From DASYLJ01 sp036009625 (GTDB lineage Bacteria > Desulfobacterota > Binatia > DP-6), in assembly GCA_036009625.1 (NCBI GenBank), contig DASYLJ010000101.1, positions 5,894 through 69,893 of the forward strand: DNA of 64,000 nt, given 5' to 3'. Numbering within the stretch: the first letter of the stretch is position 1; each line of letters starts with the position of its first letter. Positions 1-9,650 of this stretch are shown in pieces. A model generated the notes under the pieces. It was not told the DNA's origin and ran no database searches. It was given only the letters and a program-made list of their open reading frames with translations. The position numbers and the translations under genes are program-made.

Positions 1-491
1 AGGTCCTCGCCCGTGATCGACACCGCCTCGCCGACGGCCTTGAACAGCTTGAGCGTCTGCTTCAGGTCGGCGTCGGTGGCCTTGCTGCCGGCGACGGCCA
101 CCGAGATGCCCTTCCCGACCAGCACCGGCGTGTTGGGCATGACCCGCACGACCCGCGCCTGCCCGCCCAACCCCGCCTCGAGGCGACGGAGCGGGAAGCC
201 GGCCGCGATCGAGATGAAGAGCTTCTTCGGGGTGGCCTCGGACCGGATGTCCTCGAGCACCTGCGCCATGAGCTGCGGTTTCACCGCCAGGATGATGGCC
301 TGCGACTGGCTCACCAGCTGACGATTGTCACGCGTGCCGTCGATCTTGTGGGCCCGCTTGAGCCGTCGGACCTGAGAGTCGACGGGGTCGGCCACCCAGA
401 TGTCGGCCGGCTTGTAGCGCTCTGCGCGGAGCAGCCCCCGGATAAGCGCCCCAGCCATGTTGCCCGCCCCGATGAAGCCAATCTTCTTCAT
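1..491 (-). CDS. proC: Pyrroline-5-carboxylate reductase, 3' end outside window
   Basis: Catalyses the last step of proline synthesis, NAD(P)H reduction of 1-pyrroline-5-carboxylate, in the cytoplasm. The protein opens with MKKIGFIGAGNMA, a Rossmann dinucleotide-binding turn (residues 4-12), and later shows AVKPQ and the family signature VRVMPNTP. The ATG at 491 overlaps the stop of the upstream YggS-type gene as ATGA, so the two are translationally coupled; yggS-proC is a common bacterial pair. The C-terminal dimerisation domain lies beyond the window edge, so the gene is partial here. Function is confident from motif and context. Confidence 0.95.
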   Translation of the reverse strand, partial: MKKIGFIGAGNMAGALIRGLLRAERYKPADIWVADPVDSQVRRLKRAHKIDGTRDNRQLVSQSQAIILAVKPQLMAQVLEDIRSEATPKKLFISIAAGFPLRRLEAGLGGQARVVRVMPNTPVLVGKGISVAVAGSKATDADLKQTLKLFKAVGEAVSITGED

Positions 492-1243
492 GCACCCTCC
501 CGCCAGTTACCAGGCCCACGAGGTCCGAAGAGCGCACGTCCCAGCCGTACGAGCGTCGCGCCCTCCTCGACGGCGAGCGAGAAATCGTCGCTCATTCCCA
601 TAGACAGGTGGGGTAGTTCAACCCCGAGCACCCTCTGGACGTCGTCCCGGAGCGTGCGAAGCGCCCGGAAATGTCCCCGCAGCTCAGCCTCGGCGCCCGT
701 GGCGGGCGCGATCGTCATCAGGCCGTCGAGCGCCAGGGCGGGAAGTCCCGCCACATGGCGCGCGAGGGCCGGCACGGCGTCCGGCATGGCACCACGCTGG
801 GCGTCCCGTCCTGCCAGATTCACCTGCAGCAGCACCGGCATTCGACGTCCCGCGGCCGCGGCCTCGCGGTCGAGGGCGTCCGCGATGCGGACCGAGTCGA
901 CCGAATGCACGCGATCGAACAGGGCGACGGCGACGCGTGCCTTGTTCTGCTGCAGCCCACCGATGAGGTGCCAGGTGACGCCGGACGGCGACCCGTCGCG
1001 CTTGGCGCGGGCCTCCTGGACGTAGTTCTCGCCGACGTCGGTGAGGCCGGCATCCAGTGCCGCCTGCACGGCCGCGGCAGGGAGCGTCTTGGTGACCGCG
1101 ACGATGCGGACGGTGGCGGGATCGCGCCCGGCCCGCATCGCGTGCTCGGCGATTTCGGCGCGCACGACGGCGATGCGAGCCGCCATGACGTCGAGCGCTT
1201 CGGACACGGCGCGCATGCTCTCGGCACGAGGGCCACGTGTCAA
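488..1243 (-). CDS. YggS/PROSC-family pyridoxal-phosphate homeostasis protein
   Basis: A single-domain PLP carrier with an alanine-racemase-like barrel fold; family members maintain vitamin B6 balance and are not true racemases. Lys52 in VAVTKT is the expected PLP lysine, and GENYVQE, WHLIGGLQ and LSMGMSDDF are family signatures. The length of 251 aa is slightly above the usual 220-235. I chose the TTG at 1243 because a TATGCC box ends six bases before it, the spacing seen at many starts here; ATG at 1216 is the alternative and gives 242 aa. It overlaps proC by four bases. Confidence 0.9.
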   Translation of the reverse strand: MTRGPRAESMRAVSEALDVMAARIAVVRAEIAEHAMRAGRDPATVRIVAVTKTLPAAAVQAALDAGLTDVGENYVQEARAKRDGSPSGVTWHLIGGLQQNKARVAVALFDRVHSVDSVRIADALDREAAAAGRRMPVLLQVNLAGRDAQRGAMPDAVPALARHVAGLPALALDGLMTIAPATGAEAELRGHFRALRTLRDDVQRVLGVELPHLSMGMSDDFSLAVEEGATLVRLGRALFGPRGPGNWREGA

Positions 1244-1244
1244 G

Positions 1245-1273
1245 TTGCCGGCATACGGATCGCGTGGTAGCCC
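1245..1273 (+). promoter_or_regulatory. Candidate promoter of the lytic transglycosylase gene
   Basis: TTGCCG (1245-1250), a 17-base spacer and TAGCCC (1268-1273) lie 11 bases before the ATG at 1285, fitting the pattern TTGnnn-N16-18-TAnnnn close to the start codon that recurs in this window. A GGAAGAAGG purine stretch also precedes the ATG. Confidence 0.45.
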
Positions 1274-1277
1274 GGAA
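1250..1277 (-). promoter_or_regulatory. Candidate promoter of the yggS-proC operon
   Basis: On the minus strand a TATGCC -10-like box (1250-1255) is six bases from the TTG start at 1243, with a weak TTCCGG-like -35 about 16 bases upstream. It interleaves with the oppositely directed transglycosylase promoter. Weak evidence when taken alone. Confidence 0.35.
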
Positions 1278-1284
1278 GAAGGTC

Positions 1285-3375
1285 ATGCGCCGCATATCGG
1301 CGTGTTGGGTGGCTGGGCTGGTGGTGGCCGCCGGTTGCCTCTCGGTCCAGCACGACCCCGTCGTTTCGCGCTCGCAGCCTCGCGCTGTGCCTGTCGTTCC
1401 CGCTCCGCAGCCTGCCGCACCGCAGCGTACCGGGGCCCCGCCACGACACCTGATCGACGTCGCGAATGCCCATCCCGAGCTCGAAGACCTGGCGCTCTAC
1501 CTCCGGGTGTGGCGGGCGGCGGCGGGTGGCGACGCCGACGGCGCGGCCCGTCGCGCGAACACACTGACACGCGAGCATCCCGAGTCGATCTGGATCGGAC
1601 CGGCGCAGCTCGTCGTCGGCAAGGTTCGTCGTCGAACTGGTGACGACGCCGACGCGCGGGCGTGGCTGATCTCGGCGCGGGCGGCGCTGCCGGCGACCGA
1701 CCGCCGCGCCACGATCACCACCCTGATGCTGGCGGACATCGCACTCGAGCAGGGTGACGACGCTGAGGCATCACGACTCGCGCTCGAGCTGCGGACCGCA
1801 CGCGTGCGCGGCCTCGCTGCCCGTCGCGCTCGCCGGATCGCGGATCGAGTCCGCGAGCGGCAGCCTGCCCTGCTGGCCGACCCCGGCGGGCGTCTGACGG
1901 AAGGCGAGCTGCGGCTCGGCGAGGGCGACGCCGCCGGGGCAATGGACGAGGCGCAGGCCGCGCTCGCGATGAACCTCGACCCCGACCAGCGCGAGCAGGC
2001 GCTGTGGATCGAGGCCCGCGCCGAGCACGGGCTCGGTCATCGCGAGCGTGCGCAGGCCCTCTGCCTCACCCTGGCGGGTCGTGGACACCCGACCTTCGGC
2101 CCCAAGGCACTGGCCGGCGCCGCCAAGTGGCGATGGAACGCCGACGACGATGCCGGGGCGCAGCGCCTGTTCGCCGATCTGCTGGAACGCTTCCCGCAGA
2201 GCCAGGAGGCCCCCGACGCGCTCTACGCCGTCGGGCGCATCCAGCAGGAGGCCGGACAGTACGCCGAGGCCGCGACCTCCTATACCGCGCTGGCACGGCG
2301 CTTCCCCCTGGCGTCGACGGCGCAGGAGGCACGCTGGCGCGCGGGGTGGGTGCGCTTCCTCGCCGCCGACTACGACGCGGCGGCCACGGCCTTCCACGAC
2401 CTTGCCATCGACAGCGAACGCGACACGCGGATCGCAGCCGAGTACTGGGAGGCGAGGTCGCTCGAAGCCACCGGATCGTCCGAGGCCGACGCGAAGCTCG
2501 CGCACATAGCCGACCGTCACGCCGCGACGTACTACGGCGGGCTGGCGCGCGCACGACGTGGGGAGCCGCCGCAGGGTGCGACGTCGGTCGACGTCGAGGT
2601 CGCACGGCCCGTCTTTCCGTCCGGCCTGTATGGTCCGCACGCGACGCGCGCGCGTCTCCTCTACGAGCTCGGCTACCGACGGCTCGCGCGTCTCGAGCTC
2701 GATGCCGTGGCGGCGACGACGCCCACCGGCGACCTGCTCGACGCCTACAGCGCGATCGATGCGCCGGGCGCCGCACTTCGTCTGGCACGCACCAGCCCGA
2801 CCGCCCGTCGCCACTACCTCTACCCGCTCGGATTCTGGGACGTCATCCGCGATCGCTCCGCCGAGGTCGATCTCGACCCACTGCTGGTGACGGCGCTGGT
2901 GCGTCAGGAGAGTCTCTTCGTGCCCGAGGCGGTCTCACCCGCCGACGCGCACGGGCTGATGCAACTCCTGCCCGGCACGGCGCGCGAGGTTGCCGCCACG
3001 CGCGGCCTGCCCGCGCCGGATCGTCCGACGCTCCACCAGGTGGAGCCGAACGTCACGCTCGGCACCACCCTGCTGCGCCGTCTCCTCGATCGCTACGACG
3101 GCTCGAAGGTGCGGGCGCTCGCTGCCTACAACGCCGGCGAGGACGCCGTCGCCAAGTGGGACCGCCGTTACGGCACGCGACCCGACGACGAGTTCGTCGA
3201 GCTCATCAGCTACCGCGAGACGCGCGACTACGTGAAGTCGGTCCTCGGGCACTACGAAGTCTATCGACAGCTCTACGCGCCGAGCCCGGACGCCACCAGC
3301 GACGGCAGGCCGCCGAACGCGCCGTTGGACATGATCACGATGACGTCGCCGGGCTGGGCGGAAGACACCAGGTAG
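1285..3375 (+). CDS. Soluble-type lytic murein transglycosylase, lipoprotein
   Basis: Cleaves the glycan strand of peptidoglycan between MurNAc and GlcNAc, forming 1,6-anhydroMurNAc. The ATG at 1285 gives 696 aa opening with a signal peptide and lipobox (VVAAGC), so it is probably an outer-membrane lipoprotein. The middle is alpha-superhelical with TPR-like repeats (DALYAVGRIQQEAGQY). The C-terminal SLT domain carries the catalytic Glu542 in RQES, then AHGLMQLLPGTA and ALAAYNAGE. The last ~33 codons overlap the end of the convergent mpl gene. Its product, anhydro-muropeptides, feeds the recycling enzymes encoded next door. Confidence 0.93.
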   Translation: MRRISACWVAGLVVAAGCLSVQHDPVVSRSQPRAVPVVPAPQPAAPQRTGAPPRHLIDVANAHPELEDLALYLRVWRAAAGGDADGAARRANTLTREHPESIWIGPAQLVVGKVRRRTGDDADARAWLISARAALPATDRRATITTLMLADIALEQGDDAEASRLALELRTARVRGLAARRARRIADRVRERQPALLADPGGRLTEGELRLGEGDAAGAMDEAQAALAMNLDPDQREQALWIEARAEHGLGHRERAQALCLTLAGRGHPTFGPKALAGAAKWRWNADDDAGAQRLFADLLERFPQSQEAPDALYAVGRIQQEAGQYAEAATSYTALARRFPLASTAQEARWRAGWVRFLAADYDAAATAFHDLAIDSERDTRIAAEYWEARSLEATGSSEADAKLAHIADRHAATYYGGLARARRGEPPQGATSVDVEVARPVFPSGLYGPHATRARLLYELGYRRLARLELDAVAATTPTGDLLDAYSAIDAPGAALRLARTSPTARRHYLYPLGFWDVIRDRSAEVDLDPLLVTALVRQESLFVPEAVSPADAHGLMQLLPGTAREVAATRGLPAPDRPTLHQVEPNVTLGTTLLRRLLDRYDGSKVRALAAYNAGEDAVAKWDRRYGTRPDDEFVELISYRETRDYVKSVLGHYEVYRQLYAPSPDATSDGRPPNAPLDMITMTSPGWAEDTR

Positions 3376-4667
3376 TCGCGAATCGCCGGCACGCCGTCGA
3401 TCGTCCGGGCCGGCACGCCACGTCGCACGATGTCGCCGACGATGGTCTCCGGCGCGAGCCGCTCGTCGGCCGGGATCGGGTCGTTCGGCTTGGCGAAGAC
3501 AGCGGCCAGCACGGCCTCGTCGGCGGTCGCGAGCGCGTCGGCGAACTCGTCCTGGAAGACGCGCCGGCGGCTCGTGTTCGAGCGCGGCTCGAACACCGCC
3601 CGCAGCCGACGGCCCGGATAGCGCAGACGGAGCGCCGCCAGCGTCCCGGCGACGGCCGTGGGATGGTGCGCGAAGTCGTCGATGACGGTGACGTCGCGCA
3701 CCGACGCCACGACTTCCTGCCGACGTCGCACACCCCGGAAGTCGGCGAGCGCCGACGCCGCGGACTCCCACGACACTCCCACCTCGTGCGCCACCAGCAT
3801 GACGCCGAGCGCGTTGCGGGCGTTGATCGGGCCCGGCACCTGCAGCGTGGCCTCGCAGACGACGCGGTCGTGCTCGCGCACGCGGAAGCGCGTCGTCGTG
3901 CCGTCGTCGACCAGATCGGTGACGCGCCACGGATTGGCGGCGTCGAGGCCGAAGCGCACCAGCCGCGCGTGCGTGCCTTCGACGACGTCGAGCAGATGCG
4001 GGAAGTCGCCGCATGCGATCAGCGGCGCATCGGGACGCATGATGCCGAGGAGCTTCCGGAAGGCGCCCTGCACCGCCGCCAGGTCGCGATAGATGTCGGC
4101 GTGGTCGAACTCCACCGCCGTCAGCACGACCATGTCGGGGCGGTAGTGGAGGAACTTGGGTCCCTTGTCGAAGTACGCCGAGTCGTACTCGTCGCCCTCG
4201 ACGACGAACCACGGGCTGCCGCCGAGGTTGGCATTCGAGCCGAGGTCGCGCGGCGCGCCGCCGATGAGCCAGCCGGGATCGCGCCCGCAGCGCGCGAGCA
4301 CGAACGCCAGCATCGACGCCGACGTCGTCTTCCCGTGCGTGCCCGCCACCACCAGCGGACGCCGGCCCTCCAGGAAGAGCTCTTCGAGCGCCTGCGGGAA
4401 CGACGTCATGCGCATGCCCTGCTCACGCGCCGCCGTGGCCTCGAGGTTGGTGCTGCGAACGGCATTGCCGCACACGACGAGATCGGCACCGACCAGGCGC
4501 GCCGGGTCATAGCCGCTGTTCACCGTCACCCCGAGCTCTTCGAGCAGCGTGCTGGCCGGCGGATACGCCTGGTCGTCGGAGCCCGTCACCTCGTGGCCCG
4601 CTTCGCGCAACAGGGCGGCGAGCGCGCTCATGCCGACGCCGCAGGCGGCGATCAGGTGGACCTTCAT
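3273..4667 (-). CDS. mpl: UDP-MurNAc:L-Ala-gamma-D-Glu-meso-DAP ligase
   Basis: Ligates recycled tripeptide directly to UDP-MurNAc, bypassing MurC/D/E, in the cytoplasm. The 464-aa protein has the Mur-ligase order: N-terminal Rossmann domain with GVGMSALAALL, ATP-binding loop GTHGKTT (109-115), central domain with EGDEYDSAYFDKGPKF, and a C-terminal domain with DDFAHHPTAV. Length and the EYDSAYF motif favour Mpl over MurC. ATG at 4667 overlaps the upstream serine hydrolase stop (ATGA). The 3' end overlaps the convergent transglycosylase by 103 bp. The gene is third in an operon with LD-carboxypeptidase, a coherent recycling unit. Confidence 0.93.
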   Translation of the reverse strand: MKVHLIAACGVGMSALAALLREAGHEVTGSDDQAYPPASTLLEELGVTVNSGYDPARLVGADLVVCGNAVRSTNLEATAAREQGMRMTSFPQALEELFLEGRRPLVVAGTHGKTTSASMLAFVLARCGRDPGWLIGGAPRDLGSNANLGGSPWFVVEGDEYDSAYFDKGPKFLHYRPDMVVLTAVEFDHADIYRDLAAVQGAFRKLLGIMRPDAPLIACGDFPHLLDVVEGTHARLVRFGLDAANPWRVTDLVDDGTTTRFRVREHDRVVCEATLQVPGPINARNALGVMLVAHEVGVSWESAASALADFRGVRRRQEVVASVRDVTVIDDFAHHPTAVAGTLAALRLRYPGRRLRAVFEPRSNTSRRRVFQDEFADALATADEAVLAAVFAKPNDPIPADERLAPETIVGDIVRRGVPARTIDGVPAIRDYLVSSAQPGDVIVIMSNGAFGGLPSLVASGLGA

Positions 4668-5833
4668 GCGTCGAGCGCCTCCCAGACGGAGTCGTGCACG
4701 CGCGGACGCACCTCGCGAATGCGCTCGTTGCTGCGATGCGGATGCACGCGATTGGTGAGCAGGACGACGTGCGCATCGCGCTCGAGGTCGATCCAGATCG
4801 ACGTCCCGGTGAAGCCGAGATGGCCGACGGCACGCTTGCCGACGCGCGCGCCGGCGCTCGACCCGGTGGGCGTCGGCGTGTCCCAGCCGAGGCACCACGT
4901 CGAGCCGGGCGTGGTCTCGTCGCGGGTCCAGAGCTGCTGCATCAACGTGGGCAGGATGAAGTCGTCGTCGCCGCGGTGACACTGGCGGAGGCGCGTCACG
5001 AGGGCGTGCACGTCCGCGGCGTTGCTGAACAGCCCGGCGTGGCCGGCGACACCGCCGATGGACCACGCGTTGTCGTCGTGCACCTCGCCGCACAGCACGC
5101 GGCCGCGCCACGGGCAGCGCTCGGTGGGGGCGATGCGCTCCGTCACCGGGACGATCTTCTGCACCTTGAGGCGCGACAGGTCGACGAAGCCGGTCGCGTG
5201 CAGGCCGAGCGGACGAAAGATGCGCTCCTGGCAGACGCGGTCGAGGCTCGAGTACGTCAGCATCTCGATCAGCTCGCCGAGGAGCATGAAGCCGAGGTCG
5301 CTGTACACCGCCTTCGACCCGGGCTGGTACTCGAGGCGCTCGCGATGGATCTGCTCGTAGACCAGCTCGCGCGCACCGCGGCTCGCGAGCCAGTTCGGTC
5401 GTCCCTGCCGCTCGGTGCGGACGATGTCCTTCCAGAACGGACGCCACGCCGCGAAGCCCGAGCAGTGCGACAGCAGATGGCGCACGGTGATGTGCGTCTT
5501 TCCGTGCACGCCGAAGTTCGGGAGGAAGCGCGTGATGCGATCGTCGAAGCGAATCTTCTCTTCGCGCACGAGCTGCAGCAGCGCCGTCGTCGTGGCGAGC
5601 GGCTTCGTCAGCGACGACAGGTCGAAGACCATGTCGGGCGTCATCGGCGTGCGCTCGGGCTCGAGGCTGCGCGAGCCGAACGCCGCGTGCCACACCACCT
5701 CGTCGCCACGCGCCACCAGGATGACCGCACCCGGGAACGCCCCCGCCGTGATCGCCCCTTCGAGCACCTCGGCGACGCGTCCGAAGTCGACCCGCGTCGA
5801 GCTGGCGACCCGGATGGGCACGGCGTTAGACAA
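4664..5833 (-). CDS. Serine beta-lactamase-family hydrolase
   Basis: A 389-aa cytoplasmic-looking member of the class C beta-lactamase/D-Ala-D-Ala peptidase family. The nucleophile motif SxxK is seen as SLTK (Ser74-Lys77) in DLSSLTKPLA, the second motif as YSD (177-179), and GGVAGHAGLFSNAAD matches the late conserved region of esterase-like members. No signal peptide is visible. It overlaps LD-carboxypeptidase by eight bases and mpl by four, so a role in muropeptide or amino-acid recycling is a reasonable inference. The exact substrate cannot be read from sequence; esterase or D-aminopeptidase activity is possible. Confidence 0.85.
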   Translation of the reverse strand: MSNAVPIRVASSTRVDFGRVAEVLEGAITAGAFPGAVILVARGDEVVWHAAFGSRSLEPERTPMTPDMVFDLSSLTKPLATTTALLQLVREEKIRFDDRITRFLPNFGVHGKTHITVRHLLSHCSGFAAWRPFWKDIVRTERQGRPNWLASRGARELVYEQIHRERLEYQPGSKAVYSDLGFMLLGELIEMLTYSSLDRVCQERIFRPLGLHATGFVDLSRLKVQKIVPVTERIAPTERCPWRGRVLCGEVHDDNAWSIGGVAGHAGLFSNAADVHALVTRLRQCHRGDDDFILPTLMQQLWTRDETTPGSTWCLGWDTPTPTGSSAGARVGKRAVGHLGFTGTSIWIDLERDAHVVLLTNRVHPHRSNERIREVRPRVHDSVWEALDA

Positions 5834-6758
5834 CGGCCGGCTCGAGCGCCGTCAGCCGGCCGCGCGCGGTATCGAGCACGACGCGCGTCCCGAGCGGGAG
5901 CGCCAGGTTCTCGACGTCGTGCTCGGCCGGGTCGTGGCCCGACGCGAGCCCGAATGCGACTGGATACGCGACGTCGGCGAAACGCTCGCGCACGACGTCG
6001 AGCGATTCCACGCCGTCGAGCGAGCGACACGATGCCATCGTACCGAAGACGACCCCGGCGACGCCTTCGAGCCGGCCCGATTGGAGGAGCTGGGTGAGCA
6101 GACGGTCGAGTCGGTAGGGCCACTCGTGGGTGTCCTCGAGGAACAGGATGGTGCCATCGAGATCGGGCGCCCACGGCGTGCCCGCCAGCGACACCAGAAC
6201 GGACAGGCATCCACCCACGAGTCGACCCGTCGCCCGGCCCGGGCGGACCTCGACCGGGACGTCGACCTCCCAGAGGTAGTCGGGGTCGGTGAGCACCCGC
6301 AGCAGGTGGTCGCGGGAGTGGTCCGTGATTCCGCGCGACAGGTCGGCCGCCACCATCGGGCCGTGGATGCCAGACACGCCGGTGCCGAGCATGGCGGTGA
6401 GCAGCGCCGTGATGTCGCTGTAGCCGATGACCGGCTTCGGCCGCTGCACGAGACCGGTCAGGTCGAGGGAGGGGATGATCCGCTGGCTGCCATACCCGCC
6501 GCGGGCGCAGAAGATGGCGTCGATGCCGGGATCGTCGATCATGCGCTGGAGATCGCCGCGGCGCGCGTCGTCCGGTCCCGCCAGATAGGCCTGCCGAGCC
6601 AGTACCGCGTCTCCCATCACCACTCGCAGCCCCCAGCCTTCCAGGACCCGCGCACCGGCCACCAGCCGCTCCTCGTGCACTCGCCCCGCAGGCGCCACCA
6701 CCCCGACGGTAGCGCCGCGCCGGATGCGCTTGGGCCTTCCGATCGGCGCGTCCGTCAA
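5826..6758 (-). CDS. ldcA: LD-carboxypeptidase, peptidase family S66
   Basis: Removes the terminal D-Ala from tetrapeptides released in cell-wall recycling, yielding the tripeptide used by Mpl. The 310-aa protein shows the S66 triad: Ser114 in GYSDI, Glu208 in LFLEDTHE and His275 in ASGHD. It starts at TTG 6758, preceded at nine bases by a strong promoter-like TTGACT-N17-TAAGTC. First gene of the ldcA-hydrolase-mpl operon. MccF-type immunity proteins share the fold, but the operon context favours recycling. Confidence 0.92.
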   Translation of the reverse strand: MTDAPIGRPKRIRRGATVGVVAPAGRVHEERLVAGARVLEGWGLRVVMGDAVLARQAYLAGPDDARRGDLQRMIDDPGIDAIFCARGGYGSQRIIPSLDLTGLVQRPKPVIGYSDITALLTAMLGTGVSGIHGPMVAADLSRGITDHSRDHLLRVLTDPDYLWEVDVPVEVRPGRATGRLVGGCLSVLVSLAGTPWAPDLDGTILFLEDTHEWPYRLDRLLTQLLQSGRLEGVAGVVFGTMASCRSLDGVESLDVVRERFADVAYPVAFGLASGHDPAEHDVENLALPLGTRVVLDTARGRLTALEPAVV

Positions 6759-6767
6759 CTTCGCGCC

Positions 6768-6796
6768 GACTTATCGACTCGTCCCCTGCAAGTCAA
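6768..6796 (-). promoter_or_regulatory. Promoter of the ldcA-mpl operon
   Basis: On the minus strand TTGACT (6791-6796), 17 bases, then TAAGTC (6768-6773), ending nine bases from the TTG start at 6758. Five of six bases match the -35 consensus. The short interval implies a leader of only a few bases. Confidence 0.6.
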
Positions 6797-6804
6797 CGTA
6801 GACC

Positions 6805-6833
6805 TTGCAAAATCGGAGCCGGGTAACTAAGTC
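6805..6833 (+). promoter_or_regulatory. Promoter of the DUF507 gene pair
   Basis: TTGCAA (6805-6810), 17-base spacer, TAAGTC (6828-6833), then seven bases to the ATG at 6841. The upstream in-frame TTG at 6805 is better explained as the -35 box than as a start codon. Confidence 0.55.
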
Positions 6834-6840
6834 CTCCGGG

Positions 6841-7134
6841 ATGCGCCCGTCCGCATCGCAGATCGAGCGGGTCGCCGCGGCGCTGGTCCGGCGCCTGGTC
6901 GACCAGAAGCTGCTCGAGCTCGACGTCCCGGAGCCCACGGTGCAATCGAGGTTCGTCGCCCTCCTCAACAAGAACTTCGACGAGGAGGAGGCCATCGAGC
7001 GCGAGGCCCAGGCCGAAGCCGAGAAGCTGATCCGCCAGGGCGCCCCGGGTGTCCGCCGCGAGGAGCTCGATCTGCGACGGGTGGAGCAGCTGGTGAAGCA
7101 GCGCATCGCCAAGGCGAAAGGATTCGCGCTGTGA
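6841..7134 (+). CDS. DUF507 family protein, first of a tandem pair
   Basis: A 97-aa charged helical protein (MRPSASQIERVAAALVRRL at the start; coiled-coil-like acidic/basic repeats in the second half, ending VKQRIAKAKGFAL). It belongs to the DUF507 family of unknown function, common in Deltaproteobacteria-type genomes as two adjacent genes. The start at 6841 is favoured by the promoter box seven bases upstream and by family length. The stop overlaps the GTG of the second copy (GTGA), implying coupled synthesis and probably a hetero-complex. No catalytic motif is visible. Confidence 0.8.
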   Translation: MRPSASQIERVAAALVRRLVDQKLLELDVPEPTVQSRFVALLNKNFDEEEAIEREAQAEAEKLIRQGAPGVRREELDLRRVEQLVKQRIAKAKGFAL

Positions 7135-7394
7135 CGCTCTCCGAGGGTCGCCTGTCGTACCTCGCGCACGCCGTCCAGAAGTGCATCGTCGACGGCAAGC
7201 TCGGCCGCGTCCGCAACGACCGATTGTTCCTCAACGAAGCCAAGCAGATCCTGACGGACGCGTTCGACGTCGACGCGCGTCTGGATCAGGCCGCCCGAGG
7301 CCGCATGCCGAAGCGCGTCCTCCCCGGCAGCCGGGAGTGGGACGTGCTCTACCGGCAGTACCTCGAGGAGGAGCGCCGGAAGCTCGGTCGCTGA
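7131..7394 (+). CDS. DUF507 family protein, second of a tandem pair
   Basis: An 87-aa protein starting at GTG 7131 inside the stop of the first DUF507 gene. Conserved features include SYLAHAVQKCIVDGK near the N terminus and a C-terminal VLPGSREWDVLYRQYLEEE segment. Function is unknown for the family; no membrane segment or signal peptide is seen. It ends 156 bases upstream of groES, with a separate promoter between, so it is probably not co-regulated with the chaperonins. Confidence 0.8.
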   Translation: MTLSEGRLSYLAHAVQKCIVDGKLGRVRNDRLFLNEAKQILTDAFDVDARLDQAARGRMPKRVLPGSREWDVLYRQYLEEERRKLGR

Positions 7395-7407
7395 CGCAAA
7401 ACCCCGC

Positions 7408-7435
7408 TTGACACCTGGGGGCGTGTGGTTAGGTT
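7408..7435 (+). promoter_or_regulatory. Candidate groESL promoter
   Basis: A perfect TTGACA (7408-7413), 16-base spacer and TAGGTT (7430-7435) lie 115 bases before groES. No CIRCE inverted repeat (TTAGCACTC-N9-GAGTGCTAA) and no clear sigma-32 boxes are present in 7395-7550. Confidence 0.5.
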
Positions 7436-7550
7436 GCGGCCGCCTCGCAAATCCGGATCGTGATCCTCGACGTCGACGTCACCGTTTGACCGTCGATTTT
7501 CCTCACGTTCTCGTCACGTTAGCTCGTACAGAAAGGAAGGAGCAGTGGGC

Positions 7551-7844
7551 ATGAAGATCAGACCACTTCAAGATCGCGTCATCGTGAAGCGACTCGAAGA
7601 GGAAGCGCAGAAGTCCAAGGGGGGCATCATCATCCCCGACACCGCCAAGGAGAAGCCCCAGCAGGGCAAGATCATCGCGGTCGGCAAGGGCAAGGCCAAC
7701 GACGACGGCAAGATCCAGCCGCTCGACGTCAAGGTTGGCGACGTCATCCTGTTCGGCAAGTATTCCGGTTCCGAAATCAAGCTCGACGGCGACGAGCACC
7801 TGATCATGCGCGAGGAAGACATCCTCGGCGTGGTCGAGAGCTGA
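7551..7844 (+). CDS. groES: Co-chaperonin GroES
   Basis: The 97-aa lid of the GroEL/GroES folding chamber. MKIRPLQDRVIVKR opens the protein, followed by the mobile-loop segment around KSKGGIIIPDTA and the C-terminal MREEDILGVVE, all family signatures. AAGGAG (7537-7542) is eight bases before the ATG at 7551, which decides this start over a GTG six bases upstream. groEL follows after 15 bases. Confidence 0.98.
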   Translation: MKIRPLQDRVIVKRLEEEAQKSKGGIIIPDTAKEKPQQGKIIAVGKGKANDDGKIQPLDVKVGDVILFGKYSGSEIKLDGDEHLIMREEDILGVVES

Positions 7845-7859
7845 GAAGGAGAAGTATCG

Positions 7860-9506
<1,647 letters not shown>

Positions 9507-9539
9507 TGCCGACCCGTGCTCACTGAGACTGCAGTATCC

Positions 9540-9594
9540 GGGGCCCCCGGGTGGACCTTCCGCCCGGGGGCCCCGTCGTTTCGGGGTTTCTTGA
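9540..9594 (+). terminator. Rho-independent terminator of groESL
   Basis: GGGGCCCCCGGGTG (9540-9553) pairs with CGCCCGGGGGCCCC (9561-9574) around a seven-base loop, with one G-U pair, followed by a T-rich stretch (gtcgtttcggggtttctt). Confidence 0.85.
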
Positions 9595-9619
9595 CAGCCC
9601 CACCCACCTCCAGTAGCGT
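9591..9619 (+). promoter_or_regulatory. Promoter of the ffh-rplS operon
   Basis: Perfect TTGACA (9591-9596), 17-base spacer, TAGCGT (9614-9619), 31 bases before the ffh ATG. It starts immediately after the groESL terminator, partly inside its T-rich tail. Confidence 0.55.
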
Positions 9620-9650
9620 CCGCCCTTTCCGGCGTTTGGTGTAATTGGGC

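Noticed and set aside
7395..7550. CIRCE/HrcA operator before groES
   Set aside because: No TTAGCACTC-N9-GAGTGCTAA inverted repeat or near variant is present.
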